Positions 8,600 through 17,627 of a DNA stretch of 64,000 bases are shown here, piece after piece; within the stretch, counting starts at the first letter, position 1, and every line of letters starts with the position of its first letter. This DNA is from Bacillota bacterium (GTDB taxonomy: Bacteria > Bacillota > Clostridia > Acetivibrionales > DTU013), in assembly GCA_023426125.1 (NCBI GenBank), contig JAFABI010000060.1, forward strand, positions 124,001-188,000, in the 5' to 3' direction. The notes beneath the pieces are model-generated. The model ran no database searches. It was not told the origin of the DNA and saw nothing but the letters and a program-made list of their open reading frames with translations. Both the position numbers and the translations under genes were made by a program.

Positions 8600-10216
8600 T
8601 TATTGATATAACTGTGCCCGGAGTGCTGCGATCTCTTCGCTTTCCAGGTACTCGTCATAGGTCATCTGCCTGTCGATCAAGCCTTTTGGCGTTATTTCCA
8701 TGATCCTGTTGGCCACCGTCTGGACAAACTGATGGTCGTGGGATACGAACAGAATTGTGCCTTTAAAGTTAATCAGGCCGTTGTTTAAAGCTGTGATGGA
8801 TTCCAGGTCCAGATGATTGGTAGGCTCGTCAAACAGCAGGACGTTGGCGCCTGAAAGCATCATTCTGGAAAGCATGCACCGTACTTTTTCGCCGCCCGAC
8901 AGCACACTGGCCTTCTTTAGGGCTTCTTCGCCGGAAAACAGCATTCTGCCAAGCCAGCCTCTGACAAAGGTCTCCGTTTGATCCTTTGTGAACTGTCTCA
9001 GCCAGTCCACAAGGTTTAAGTCCACTCCGTCAAAGAAGGAAGAATTGTCTTTCGGGAAATAGGACTGTGAGGTGGTAATACCCCACTTGAAATCACCGCT
9101 GTCCGCAGGTATTTCTTCCATCAATAGTTTGAAGAGCGTCGTCTTGGCAAGGCCGTTTGGGCCGACAAAGGCTATTTTGTCGCCTTTGTTCACCGAGAAG
9201 CTGACATTGTCCAGTACTTTTTCGCCTTCTGCTTCTTTGGTGATGCCGTTGACCTCCAGCAGCACGTTCCCGGCTTCCCGGTCAGGCTTGAAATCCACGA
9301 AGGGATATTTTCTGGACGAAGGCTTGATATCTTCCAGGGTAAGCTTTTCCAGAATCTTTTTGCGCGACGTGGCCTGCTTTGATTTGGACGCATTTGCACT
9401 GAACCGCTGGATGAACTCCTGCAGCTCGCTGATCTTGGCCTCGATCTTTTTATTCGCATCCTTTGCCTGTTGAAGGGCAAGCTGGCTGGACTCGTACCAG
9501 AAATCATAATTTCCCGAATACAGCTGGATTTTCCCAAAGTCGATATCGGCTATGTGTGTACAGACCTTATTCAGGAAGTGCCTGTCATGGGAGACAACGA
9601 TGACGGTGTTGTCGAAGTTATAAAGGAAATTTTCAAGCCATGCAATGGACGCGATGTCCAGATGGTTGGTAGGCTCGTCCAGCAGGAGGATGTCAGGATT
9701 TCCGAAAAGCGCCTGGGCCAGCAGCACCTTTACCTTGTCGTTTCCGTCCAGGTCCTTCATTTTTTTGGTGTGAAGTTCTTCCCCTATGCCCAGCCCGTTT
9801 AAAAGCATGGCGGCTTCCGACTCGGCCTCCCAGCCGTTGAGCTCGGAAAATTCGCCTTCCAGCTCGGAAATCTTTATACCGTCCGCTTCGGTGAACTCTG
9901 CCTTGGAGTACAGGGCATCCTTTTCATCCATGATTTCACAAAGCCTTTTGTGGCCCATGATGACGGTTTTTAACACTTCAGATTCGTCAAACTCGTAATG
10001 GTCCTGTTTCAGGACGGCCAGCCGCTCCCCGGCGTTGATAAAAACCTCTCCCTTATTGGCATCCATTTCGCCTGAGAGTATTTTCAGGAACGTGGATTTC
10101 CCGGAGCCGTTGGCCCCTATAATGCCGTAGCAGTTGCCCGGCGTGAATTTTATCGTGACATTGTCAAATAATATACGGCCTCCGAAACGGAGTGAAATGC
10201 CGCTTGTGCTGATCAT
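8600..10216 (-). CDS. ABC-F family ATPase (YbiT/YkpA-like)
   Basis: A soluble tandem ATPase expected to bind the ribosomal E site and modulate translation. It has no membrane segment. The 538 residues hold two ABC domains: Walker A GANGSGKST near 40 with Walker B LLLDEPTNHLD near 190, then GPNGLAKTT near 355 with signature LSGGEKVR and LLFDEPTNHLD near 465. The charged linker (about 245-310) is the P-site tRNA-interaction motif region. The first signature is degenerate (LDGNDKVK in place of LSGGxxxK), a trait I associate with YbiT-type ABC-F proteins. The second Walker A has Ala in place of the second Gly. A YbiT/YkpA assignment is more likely than an antibiotic-resistance ARE type. Confidence 0.88.
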   Translation of the reverse strand: MISTSGISLRFGGRILFDNVTIKFTPGNCYGIIGANGSGKSTFLKILSGEMDANKGEVFINAGERLAVLKQDHYEFDESEVLKTVIMGHKRLCEIMDEKDALYSKAEFTEADGIKISELEGEFSELNGWEAESEAAMLLNGLGIGEELHTKKMKDLDGNDKVKVLLAQALFGNPDILLLDEPTNHLDIASIAWLENFLYNFDNTVIVVSHDRHFLNKVCTHIADIDFGKIQLYSGNYDFWYESSQLALQQAKDANKKIEAKISELQEFIQRFSANASKSKQATSRKKILEKLTLEDIKPSSRKYPFVDFKPDREAGNVLLEVNGITKEAEGEKVLDNVSFSVNKGDKIAFVGPNGLAKTTLFKLLMEEIPADSGDFKWGITTSQSYFPKDNSSFFDGVDLNLVDWLRQFTKDQTETFVRGWLGRMLFSGEEALKKASVLSGGEKVRCMLSRMMLSGANVLLFDEPTNHLDLESITALNNGLINFKGTILFVSHDHQFVQTVANRIMEITPKGLIDRQMTYDEYLESEEIAALRAQLYQ

Positions 10217-10370
10217 TTAAGCTTTTACCTTCCTTATTTTCTACGGTTCGTCCCATGACATTATAGCATATCCAGGTGACTTGTCCACTTTTTTAAGATA
10301 AAAAACTTGCTTTATATAGACGTTGTAAATTTCTTTAATTTTTTTTACAGTGTTTGTTTAAGATTTACCA

Positions 10371-10399
10371 TTGTAAAATGACGAGGTTTGGCTTATAAT
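10371..10399 (+). promoter_or_regulatory. promoter of tRNA-Arg
   Basis: TTGTAA at 10371-10376 and TATAAT at 10394-10399 are 17 bp apart, a good vegetative sigma-A pair, with the tRNA starting 28 bp after the -10 box. Confidence 0.7.
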
Positions 10400-10427
10400 A
10401 GATATCACAACCGGTTTGTTTTTTTAT

Positions 10428-10502
10428 GTCTCGGTGGCCTAATGGATAAGGTAGCGGATTCCGGTTCCGCTGATGCGGGTTCGATTCCTGTCCGGGACGC
10501 CA
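10428..10502 (+). tRNA. tRNA-Arg (anticodon CCG)
   Basis: A cloverleaf can be folded by eye. The acceptor arm is GTCTCGG/CCGGGAC, the anticodon stem GCGGA/TCCGC has the loop TTCCGGT (anticodon CCG, reading CGG), and the T-arm carries GGTTCGATTCC. The discriminator is G, and CCA is encoded at 10500-10502. It is transcribed alone. Confidence 0.95.
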
Positions 10503-10503
10503 G

Positions 10504-10536
10504 AAATACCAAGCCCTTCGGGGTTTGGTATTTTTT
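10504..10536 (+). terminator. Rho-independent terminator of tRNA-Arg
   Basis: Stem AATACCAAGCCC / GGGTTTGGTATT with a TTCG loop, followed by a run of six T. It starts 2 bp after the tRNA CCA end. Confidence 0.88.
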
Positions 10537-10562
10537 ATTGCGCGCGTCCAGCGAAGCAGGAC

Positions 10563-11807
10563 TTACCGGTGTAAGTCCTGCTTCGCCTTGTACTCGCTGG
10601 GAAGCATCCCGGTAAATTTGCGGAACAGCTGGCTGAAGTACGTAACATTGTCGCCCAGACCCACCTGACGGGCAATTTCATATACCCTCAAATCTCCGGA
10701 CGCCAGGATGATCTGCCTGGCTTTTTCCATACGGACCGTCATCAGGTAATCCGAGTATTTGGCCCCGTATTCCTTTTTAAAGAGTTTACCGAGGTAGTCG
10801 GGATTCAAATACAATATGTTTAAAGCAATATGATTGATGGACAGGGAACTGTCGTCCAGGTGATTCCTTGTGTACTGGATTACCTTGCGGACGGAACTGC
10901 CGTACCGGGAAGTGGAAGCGTCAACCAGCGGCAGATCATCAGGAAGCCTGCTTCCGTCGCAAAAAGAGATAAGCTTTACCGCTTCACGTGTTTCCCTGTA
11001 TAGACCGGGCAGGTTTTCGAGGACTTCTCTGCCGCTGACGGCAGCCCTGATATTGGTAACTCCGTATCTGCCGGCCTCCCTGCAAATTGCCCGCACCGTT
11101 TCCTTGACCGGTATTGTATTTTCCGCATCATAGGCCAGTACGACACAATCCTGCAGGATTGCGCTGAACTTCCAGCCTGGGGCTGCTGCAGCGGCATCAA
11201 TGCACTTTTTGAGCATGGGCAGGTGCGTATAGTCGTCCGCATCCCCAATACAGAAAAGCAATAGTTGAAATTTCTTGCAGTCGGGGTTGAACATCCGGTG
11301 AAACAGCTGAAGGTTGTCTTCGCCTGAAAGCGTGCCGGCTAAGAAATCGCAAAACATCCGCTCCAGGGCCTGGGGCATCAGCAGGTTGATATGTTCCTTC
11401 AGCTGCAGCCTTTCATTTTCATCCGATTGTTTTTGATTCAGGTTAGCGATGATCTTTTTGATGGTCTCTGCAATTTCATTGATATCGCAGGGCTTGAGGA
11501 TATAATTGTTCACATTGTTGCGGATGGCTTCCTGGGCATAGTCAAACTCGCCGTAACCTGAAATGATGACAAATTCAGGTCCTTTCCCCTTGCTCCGGAA
11601 GTGGGAGATAATCTGTATCCCTGTCATTTCAGGCATAATGATGTCAACGATGGCAATGTCGGGGTGCTCCTTAAGAATGATATCATATGCCTCCCTGCCA
11701 TCTGCTGCCAGCAGTATACGGTAGATGCCGAGAGTTTCCCAGTCCACGGCTCCTGCAATGCCCTCCCGGATGGTCCTTTCATCATCGGCGATCAATAGCG
11801 TTCTCAT
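10563..11807 (-). CDS. YesN-type response regulator (receiver + AraC HTH)
   Basis: A cytoplasmic DNA-binding regulator, 414 residues. The receiver domain covers about 1-120, with phosphoacceptor Asp in IVDIIMPEMTG and the conserved Lys in YILKPCD. A middle segment of about 180 residues without a clear motif follows, then a C-terminal AraC/XylS double helix-turn-helix (last ~100 residues, ending in FRKFTGMLPSEYK). It starts within the last 26 bp of the histidine kinase gene, so the pair is co-translated. The likely target is the divergent sugar ABC operon at 13715, but no operator could be identified. Confidence 0.92.
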   Translation of the reverse strand: MRTLLIADDERTIREGIAGAVDWETLGIYRILLAADGREAYDIILKEHPDIAIVDIIMPEMTGIQIISHFRSKGKGPEFVIISGYGEFDYAQEAIRNNVNNYILKPCDINEIAETIKKIIANLNQKQSDENERLQLKEHINLLMPQALERMFCDFLAGTLSGEDNLQLFHRMFNPDCKKFQLLLFCIGDADDYTHLPMLKKCIDAAAAAPGWKFSAILQDCVVLAYDAENTIPVKETVRAICREAGRYGVTNIRAAVSGREVLENLPGLYRETREAVKLISFCDGSRLPDDLPLVDASTSRYGSSVRKVIQYTRNHLDDSSLSINHIALNILYLNPDYLGKLFKKEYGAKYSDYLMTVRMEKARQIILASGDLRVYEIARQVGLGDNVTYFSQLFRKFTGMLPSEYKAKQDLHR

Positions 11808-13548
11808 ACGATACCTCCATGCAAGGCAATAGAATTGTCACTCTTGTCCCAAGGGGTTCGATGTTTTCTATATGGATGCCATGCCGGTCTCCAAAGGATA
11901 TTTTCAGCCGTTGGTTGATGTTTTTCAGGCCGATGCTTCTGTCGGCGGTTTTCGCTTCTCCGTTGAGCACCATTTCCACCCGCTTCATATCGGTGCCCCG
12001 CCCGTTATCCTCTATACTGATTTTCAACAAACCCTCCGATACGGAGGATACAATCCGGATTGCGCAAATACCCGAATACTTCTCGAGGTTGTGGACGATG
12101 CAGTTTTCCACGATGGGCTGCAATGTCAGCTTGGGGATTTTACACTCATGGAACCTGGCAGGGATCTCCACCTTGAAATCCAGCCTTTCTTCAAACCTGA
12201 TTTTTTGGATGGCGATATAATCTTCAACAAACCTCAGATCCTCCCGTATGGTAATAATATCTGCTTCGCTGATGGACCCGCGGAGCATTCCGGAGAGTGA
12301 ACGCACCATAACGGATATTTCATTGTTGCTGTTCTGTATGGCTTTCCAGTTTATGGTGTCCAGGGTGTTGTAAAGAAAATGGGGATTAATTTGCTGCTGC
12401 AGCATTTTATACTTCATTTCCATGATGGTCAGCTGCTTGACGTAGCCTTCATTGATTAAATTATCGATTTTGTATACCATCTGGTAAAAATCCCTGGAAA
12501 GCTGTACCACTTCCGCGATGGCAATCCTGCTGCCCGGCGTCGGGTCGCTGAAAACAGCCGAGTAGTCGCCTCCCTCCACCACCTTCATGGTTTTTGTCAG
12601 GCGGGCAATGGGCCTGCTGATGGAATTGGCCAGACCGTAACCGACGGTAATGACAACAGCCAGGATTGCCAGCAGAATCACCCCATAGATGGCATTAATG
12701 TTGTAGATGCTGCTGAGCATTTCCCGGATGGACAGGACGTAAACAAAATGCCACCCGTTAAAATTCGATGTCTTGACGGTGATAAAATGCTGTTTATGGT
12801 TATAGGACACGATATTGTACACCTTTTCGCTTTTCATAAAAGACAGAAGCCTTTCGGTGTCCATGCTTACCGGTTCTCTTGACAATATCTGGCCGTCTGC
12901 GACGCATACGATTTCCGGTTTGTATTTTTGCGGAATGGAGGATTTGTGGTCAAACAGGATCTCCGCTTTTACATTGATGATCAATACCCCTTGCGGCCTG
13001 AAGCCGTTGCCGGAAATATCCTTTATCAGCCTGTAAAGGGTGAGGGAGTTGTCTCCGGCGGCATTTACCATCCAACCGCAGGCGCCGTCGGAAAGATAGG
13101 CGGCATTGACGATCTCACCCGTTTTTTCATCCGGAAGGCTCAAGCTGTGCCACCGGCCTGCGTCCACGTGTTTGCCGTCAGGAAACACAAAGCTCACCGA
13201 GCTTACGGAGATAAGGCTCCGATCCATGACCCAGCGTGAAAACAATTGCGTATAAAGGTTGTCAAAGGCTTTATACCCCTCGTAGGTGTCGGGTGATTTG
13301 TTGTATTGGAGCAGGTTTTTCTGGATATCCGGGTTTGAAAGCACTTCAAAGGAAACATTCTCAATATAGGAAAGCTTTGAATCCGCCGCGTTGGTATTAA
13401 GGTTCAGGACTTCCGCGGATTCGGTATAAACAAGGTTGGTATAGATGTTATAAAGGTTGATCATAAATGCAATCGCTACAAGGCTTATGATAAAGGCCTC
13501 AAATATCAGCAAAGCAAAAAAGCCTGTCCTCACGGGAATCAACTTCAT
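11782..13548 (-). CDS. YesM-type sensor histidine kinase
   Basis: A membrane sensor kinase of 588 residues that phosphorylates the YesN-type regulator. There is a membrane segment at about 10-32, an extracellular sensor of Cache type (about 35-285), a second membrane segment (about 288-310), HAMP (about 312-365), then the His_kinase domain with the acceptor site INPHFLYNTLD and an HATPase_c domain (ENCIVHN; NGRGTD). This lacks a classical HisKA domain, as is standard for the family. It is divergent from the lipoprotein gene at 13715, the common layout for extracellular carbohydrate sensing in Firmicutes. Confidence 0.92.
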   Translation of the reverse strand: MKLIPVRTGFFALLIFEAFIISLVAIAFMINLYNIYTNLVYTESAEVLNLNTNAADSKLSYIENVSFEVLSNPDIQKNLLQYNKSPDTYEGYKAFDNLYTQLFSRWVMDRSLISVSSVSFVFPDGKHVDAGRWHSLSLPDEKTGEIVNAAYLSDGACGWMVNAAGDNSLTLYRLIKDISGNGFRPQGVLIINVKAEILFDHKSSIPQKYKPEIVCVADGQILSREPVSMDTERLLSFMKSEKVYNIVSYNHKQHFITVKTSNFNGWHFVYVLSIREMLSSIYNINAIYGVILLAILAVVITVGYGLANSISRPIARLTKTMKVVEGGDYSAVFSDPTPGSRIAIAEVVQLSRDFYQMVYKIDNLINEGYVKQLTIMEMKYKMLQQQINPHFLYNTLDTINWKAIQNSNNEISVMVRSLSGMLRGSISEADIITIREDLRFVEDYIAIQKIRFEERLDFKVEIPARFHECKIPKLTLQPIVENCIVHNLEKYSGICAIRIVSSVSEGLLKISIEDNGRGTDMKRVEMVLNGEAKTADRSIGLKNINQRLKISFGDRHGIHIENIEPLGTRVTILLPCMEVSYENAIDRR

Positions 13549-13714
13549 ACCCTATCCCCCCATAGCTTTATTATACGACAAAAAAAGGAAGCCATCAAAG
13601 GGATATGGATAGTATGTCTAATTTTTCTAGAACGATGTCGGTTTTTTTAGTTGATGATGCACAAAAAACAAGATAACCTAAAGACAATTCATTTATCAAA
13701 AGGGGGATGTTTCA

Positions 13715-15079
13715 ATGAGAAAAAGAGGAATTGCGCTATTGATGGTACTGCTGCTTGCACTTCCCTTCATCGGATGCTCAGCCGGCAAAACGGACAGCAC
13801 TGCAACTACGGCAGGCGATGTCTCACAAGCAACAACGCAGGCAACAACGGCGGCAGAGACGGAAAAGCAGGATTTAGGGCCGCTTCGTATCATGTGGTGG
13901 GGTTCCCAGACCCGCCATGACAGGACACTGGCCGTCCTGGATCTGTACACCGAGCAGACCGGCGTCGCGTTTGAGCCGGAATTCTATGGCTTTGACGATT
14001 ATATCACCAAGCTGAATACGCTCATTGCCGCGGCCGATGGACCCGACCTGATGCAGATGGGCGGCAACTTTCCTACATACCAGGAGCACATCGAATATTT
14101 GAATCCGTACATCGACAGCGGAGCCATCGATACCAAAAACACCGAACCAAGCATGATCGGCATCACCACGCTGGAAGGCAATATCATAGGCCTCTCCTCC
14201 GGAGTAAACGCTCCGGCGATGGCTTATGACCCGGCGTTGTTTGAAAAGGCCGGCGCTGCGATGCCTACGTTCAAATGGACATGGGAGGAGTATGAAAAGG
14301 CTGCCGGCACCATCCATGAGAAGCTGGGCATTCTCGGCACAAGCCAGACCCAGAACAACGAATTCGAGATCCTCACCACGGTGGTGACGCAGTACAACAC
14401 CGGCGAAAGCCTTTTCAAGGAGCCTTACAGGCTTGAGCTCAATTATAATGACGACAAATATGTCGTCGATTTTCTGGAAATGGTCAATCGGATGACCAAA
14501 GCCGGCTCCTATCCTACGCCTGCCAGGATGGCGGAAATAAAGGATATCGAAGGAGACCCGCTGGTCAAGGGGGAATCCGCCATGACATGGCTTTACAGCA
14601 ACCAGTTTGTGGCGCTTTCCAATGCCGCAAACCGTCCGCTGAAGCTGGTCTGCGCGCCCAGGCGCACGGCTGACGGCCCGCTCTCTCTTTCAATAACCTC
14701 ATCCCAGATGTTCTGCATGTATAACAAATCCCAGCACAAGGATGCCGCGGCTAAGTTTATAAGCTTTTTTATCAATGATGAGCATGCAAACCTGATCCTT
14801 AAGGGTGAAAGAGGCATACCCATAATGAGCAATGTCCGCGACATACTGAAAACGGGGCTTTCCGACGCGGAGAAAGAAATCTACAGCTATATTGACGCTC
14901 TGGCAAAGGAAGCTTCTACCGACATCGTATTGAATTCCCCGGTACAGACGGAAATCCGGGATACCTATATCCGTGTCGCGGAGGAATTCAAATTTGGCAA
15001 ATCCACAGCGGCGCAGGCGGCTGCAAAGTTTAAGGAAGAAGCGGGTGCCGTCATCGACAGGTATAATAAATCCAAGTAA
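13715..15079 (+). CDS. extracellular sugar-binding lipoprotein of ABC importer
   Basis: Solute-binding protein that captures oligosaccharide and delivers it to the permeases encoded downstream. The 454 residues begin with a lipoprotein signal (basic RKR, hydrophobic core, lipobox FIGC with Cys at about 21), then a Thr/Ala-rich linker to about 50 and a family 1 (MalE/UgpB-like) binding domain (LRIMWWGSQTRHDR; MQMGGNFPTYQEHI). The start has an AAAGGGGGATG ribosome site. It is divergent from yesM and probably activated by the YesMN pair. Confidence 0.93.
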   Translation: MRKRGIALLMVLLLALPFIGCSAGKTDSTATTAGDVSQATTQATTAAETEKQDLGPLRIMWWGSQTRHDRTLAVLDLYTEQTGVAFEPEFYGFDDYITKLNTLIAAADGPDLMQMGGNFPTYQEHIEYLNPYIDSGAIDTKNTEPSMIGITTLEGNIIGLSSGVNAPAMAYDPALFEKAGAAMPTFKWTWEEYEKAAGTIHEKLGILGTSQTQNNEFEILTTVVTQYNTGESLFKEPYRLELNYNDDKYVVDFLEMVNRMTKAGSYPTPARMAEIKDIEGDPLVKGESAMTWLYSNQFVALSNAANRPLKLVCAPRRTADGPLSLSITSSQMFCMYNKSQHKDAAAKFISFFINDEHANLILKGERGIPIMSNVRDILKTGLSDAEKEIYSYIDALAKEASTDIVLNSPVQTEIRDTYIRVAEEFKFGKSTAAQAAAKFKEEAGAVIDRYNKSK

Positions 15080-15202
15080 GGATGTCAGGGGACATCCGTG
15101 TCCAGGGTCAAGAGGACGGCTTGCGGTACATGCCCCAGTTCATGGAATTGGGGCATGTATTGCCGGATAATCCTGCCGGACAGTGAATTCATGGAGGTTG
15201 TT

Positions 15203-16132
15203 ATGAGAGAGAAAGGCAAGCAGCGCAGCATTAAAAAGTTTCTAGCCGGTGAAGCCGTCAGCGGGTATGTTTTTTCAGCGCCGTTCATCCTTGGCTTCCT
15301 GGCTTTCACCATCATCCCGATGATTTTTTCCCTGTATATTTCTTTTACCAGCTATAATATTACTTCAAGTCCCGTATGGACAGGGCTCAGCAATTATAAG
15401 CGCATGTTTACCGAAGACCCCCGGTTTTTAAAGTCGGTGGGAGTCACCCTGTACTATGTTGCGGCATCGGTCCCTTTAAAGGTGGGCTTTGCATTGATCG
15501 TCGCCTTTCTTTTGACTCGGAAAAATACCCTGGCGGGTTTTTACCGGTCTGTCTATTACCTGCCTTCCCTCATCGGCGGCAGTGTGGCGGTAACCCTTGT
15601 CTGGAAGGAATTGTTCGCCGAAAGGGGTGTAGTGAACGCCCTGCTTTCTATTTTGGGCGTTACAAAGACGGTCAGCTGGCTGGGGGATCCCCGTTTTGCC
15701 ATCTGGATCCTGGTGCTGCTGGCGGTATGGCAGTTTGGGTCTTCCATGATTATTTTTGCTGCAGGCTTGAAGCAGATACCGATAAGCTATTATGAAGCCG
15801 CAAAAATAGACGGCGGATCACTGTGGCAGCAGTTTGCCTATATAACTCTGCCATGCCTTTCTCCGGTCATTTTTTTCAATACGGTGATGCAAACTATCGC
15901 AGGCTTCATGTCCTTCACGCAGGCGTACATCATATCCAGAGGGACCGGCGGCCCCATGGACAGCACGATGTTTTACGCATTGTACATTTACAAGCAGGCC
16001 TTTAACTATTATGAAATGGGATATGCAAGCGCTCTGGCCTGGGTGCTGCTGCTGCTTATCGCCCTGGTGACCGCGCTGATTTTCAAGACATCCGATGCCT
16101 GGGTCTATTATGAGTCAAAAGGAGGAAAATAA
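15203..16132 (+). CDS. sugar ABC transporter permease (UgpA/MalF-like)
   Basis: Inner-membrane permease with six predicted segments, 309 residues from the ATG at 15203. That start is preceded by GGAGG at 15193-15197 and is preferred over an upstream frame at 15098. The EAA coupling motif reads YYEAAKIDGGSLWQQFAYITLP near the C-terminal third. It lies 123 bp after the binding-protein gene. No ATPase gene is present nearby, so a shared MsmX/UgpC-type ATPase encoded elsewhere is presumed. Confidence 0.92.
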   Translation: MREKGKQRSIKKFLAGEAVSGYVFSAPFILGFLAFTIIPMIFSLYISFTSYNITSSPVWTGLSNYKRMFTEDPRFLKSVGVTLYYVAASVPLKVGFALIVAFLLTRKNTLAGFYRSVYYLPSLIGGSVAVTLVWKELFAERGVVNALLSILGVTKTVSWLGDPRFAIWILVLLAVWQFGSSMIIFAAGLKQIPISYYEAAKIDGGSLWQQFAYITLPCLSPVIFFNTVMQTIAGFMSFTQAYIISRGTGGPMDSTMFYALYIYKQAFNYYEMGYASALAWVLLLLIALVTALIFKTSDAWVYYESKGGK

Positions 16133-16133
16133 G

Positions 16134-16988
16134 ATGCAAGGGACCGTCAAAGCAAAGCATGCCCTGTCCAGAGCGGCTTATCATCTCTCAATCCTGCTTC
16201 TTGGGCTGTTGATGATCTACCCGGTGCTCTGGATGGTCTCAGGCTCTTTTAAAACAACCTATGAAATCTTGAACGAGTCATTGAAGCTTCTGCCTGAGAA
16301 ATTCAGCCTGGATAATTTCATAAACGGCTGGCGGGGGTTCGGCAAACTGAATTTCGGGCTGTTTTTTAAAAATTCGTTTGTTATCACCATCCTTGCGACC
16401 CTTGGCGTGGCAATATCCTCCTCTCTGGTCGCCTATGCCTTTACCCGTCTCCGCTTTCCGGGGAGAAAGCTGTTTTTCGTATGCATGATCTCAACCCTGA
16501 TGCTGCCGGCCCAGGTTGTTATGATCCCGCAGTATATCCTTTTCCGGAACTTGGGGCTGGTCAACACTTACTGGCCGTTGGTGCTTCCCTCGTGGTTCGG
16601 CAGCGCCTTTTTCATCTTCATGATAATGCAATTCATCATGGGGTTGCCGAAAGAGCTGGATGACGCTGCCATCATTGACGGCTGCTCAAGGTATTCCATC
16701 TACTCTCATATTATTATGCCTCTGATCTCTCCGGCGCTCATTACCACTATCATCATCAATTTCTACTGGCGATGGGACGATTTTATGGGCCCGCTGATCT
16801 ACCTGAGCCGTCCGGCCAAATATCCGGTTTCCCTTGCCATAAAGCTGTTTGTGGATTCAACCTCCCAGACGGATTACGGTCCCATGTTTGCCATGTCGTC
16901 CCTTTCCCTCTTACCGGTTTTCGCAATTTTCCTGTTCTTCAACAAATACTTGATTGAAGGGATCAGTACCAGCGGAATGAAGACGTAG
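16134..16988 (+). CDS. sugar ABC transporter permease (UgpE/MalG-like)
   Basis: Second permease, 284 residues with six membrane segments. The EAA-type loop reads ELDDAAIIDGCSRYSIYSHIIMPL. The ATG at 16134 follows AGGAGG and begins one base after the stop of the first permease, so the two are translationally coupled. The C-terminus (KYLIEGISTSGMKT) is the conserved CUT1 permease end. It closes the import operon. Confidence 0.93.
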   Translation: MQGTVKAKHALSRAAYHLSILLLGLLMIYPVLWMVSGSFKTTYEILNESLKLLPEKFSLDNFINGWRGFGKLNFGLFFKNSFVITILATLGVAISSSLVAYAFTRLRFPGRKLFFVCMISTLMLPAQVVMIPQYILFRNLGLVNTYWPLVLPSWFGSAFFIFMIMQFIMGLPKELDDAAIIDGCSRYSIYSHIIMPLISPALITTIIINFYWRWDDFMGPLIYLSRPAKYPVSLAIKLFVDSTSQTDYGPMFAMSSLSLLPVFAIFLFFNKYLIEGISTSGMKT

Positions 16989-17037
16989 CACAGCTCCGCG
17001 CAAGTTAGTTGCCGGATAGGATTGGAAAAGGGATCCA

Positions 17038-17116
17038 CTGTAAGGGCGGCCATTGGCCGTCCGGGAGCTGTTTGACATAGAATGCATTTGCGGACGCGCA
17101 ATGCACGCCCTTACAG
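17038..17116. repeat. family B palindromic repeat
   Basis: CTGTAAGGGCGGCCATTGG on the left and GCGCAATGCACGCCCTTACAG on the right form a long inverted pair around GAGCTGTTTGACATAGAATGC. It lies between the sugar permease and the BlaI operon and resembles the copies at 19451 and 61199. Confidence 0.8.
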
Positions 17117-17188
17117 AGTACTTTTGCCGTAAAATTTTACGGCGTATGATATGCAAGTCACTTTTCTCGTAAAGACATTGCTTCCCTG

Positions 17189-17239
17189 TTGACAGGATGT
17201 GTCTATCGTGATAGACTAATACTGTCTATTGCAATAGAC
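17189..17239 (+). promoter_or_regulatory. BlaI-type promoter with two perfect operator dyads
   Basis: TTGACA at 17189-17194 and TAGACT at 17212-17217 are 17 bp apart. Two perfect dyads, GTCTATCGTGATAGAC at 17201-17216 and GTCTATTGCAATAGAC at 17224-17239, cover the -10 region and the predicted transcription start, with centres 23 bp apart. They end 20 bp before the repressor start codon. The layout implies autorepression by the BlaI homologue. Confidence 0.85.
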
Positions 17240-17259
17240 ACATTGGGAGGTATTTTGGT

Positions 17260-17625
17260 ATGGAACAATACAAGCTGTTTGACGCAGAGTTTAAGTTTAT
17301 CTGCATCGTGTGGGATGCAGAGCCGTTGACGACCCGGAGGCTTACCGAGCTTTGCCGGGAAAAGCTGGGGTGGAAAAGAACCACTACATACACCGTGCTT
17401 CGCAAGCTTAGCGACCGTGGAATGCTTAAATATGACAACGCCGCGGTTTCTTCCATTGTCAAGCGGGAGCAGGTCCAAAAATATGAAAGCGAAGCGGTGG
17501 TTGCAAAAGCCTTTGGCGGCTCCCTGCCGAAATTTATCGCCGCCTTTCTGGACGATAAAACCTTATCGGACGAGGAAGCCGAGGAAATGAAGCGGCTGAT
17601 CGACCGTCACAAGGAGGGGCGTTAG
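17260..17625 (+). CDS. BlaI/MecI/CopY family transcriptional repressor
   Basis: A 121-residue winged-helix repressor. The N-terminal HTH (LFDAEFKFICIVWDAEPLTTRRLTELCREKLGWKRTT, read in segments) and the TYTVLRKLSDRGML recognition region match the BlaI family, and the acidic-basic C-terminal dimerisation half carries the site cleaved by the partner protease in known systems. It lies 20 bp after two perfect dyads and 2 bp before the M56 protease gene, so it is expected to repress both. Confidence 0.93.
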   Translation: MEQYKLFDAEFKFICIVWDAEPLTTRRLTELCREKLGWKRTTTYTVLRKLSDRGMLKYDNAAVSSIVKREQVQKYESEAVVAKAFGGSLPKFIAAFLDDKTLSDEEAEEMKRLIDRHKEGR

Positions 17626-17627
17626 CA

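Noticed and set aside
8600..10216. antibiotic-resistance ABC-F (ARE) protein
   Set aside because: Sequence details fit the YbiT/YkpA housekeeping group better; no resistance context.
10388..10615. 75-codon open frame over the tRNA region
   Set aside because: It spans tRNA-Arg and its terminator; the cloverleaf and promoter explain this sequence.
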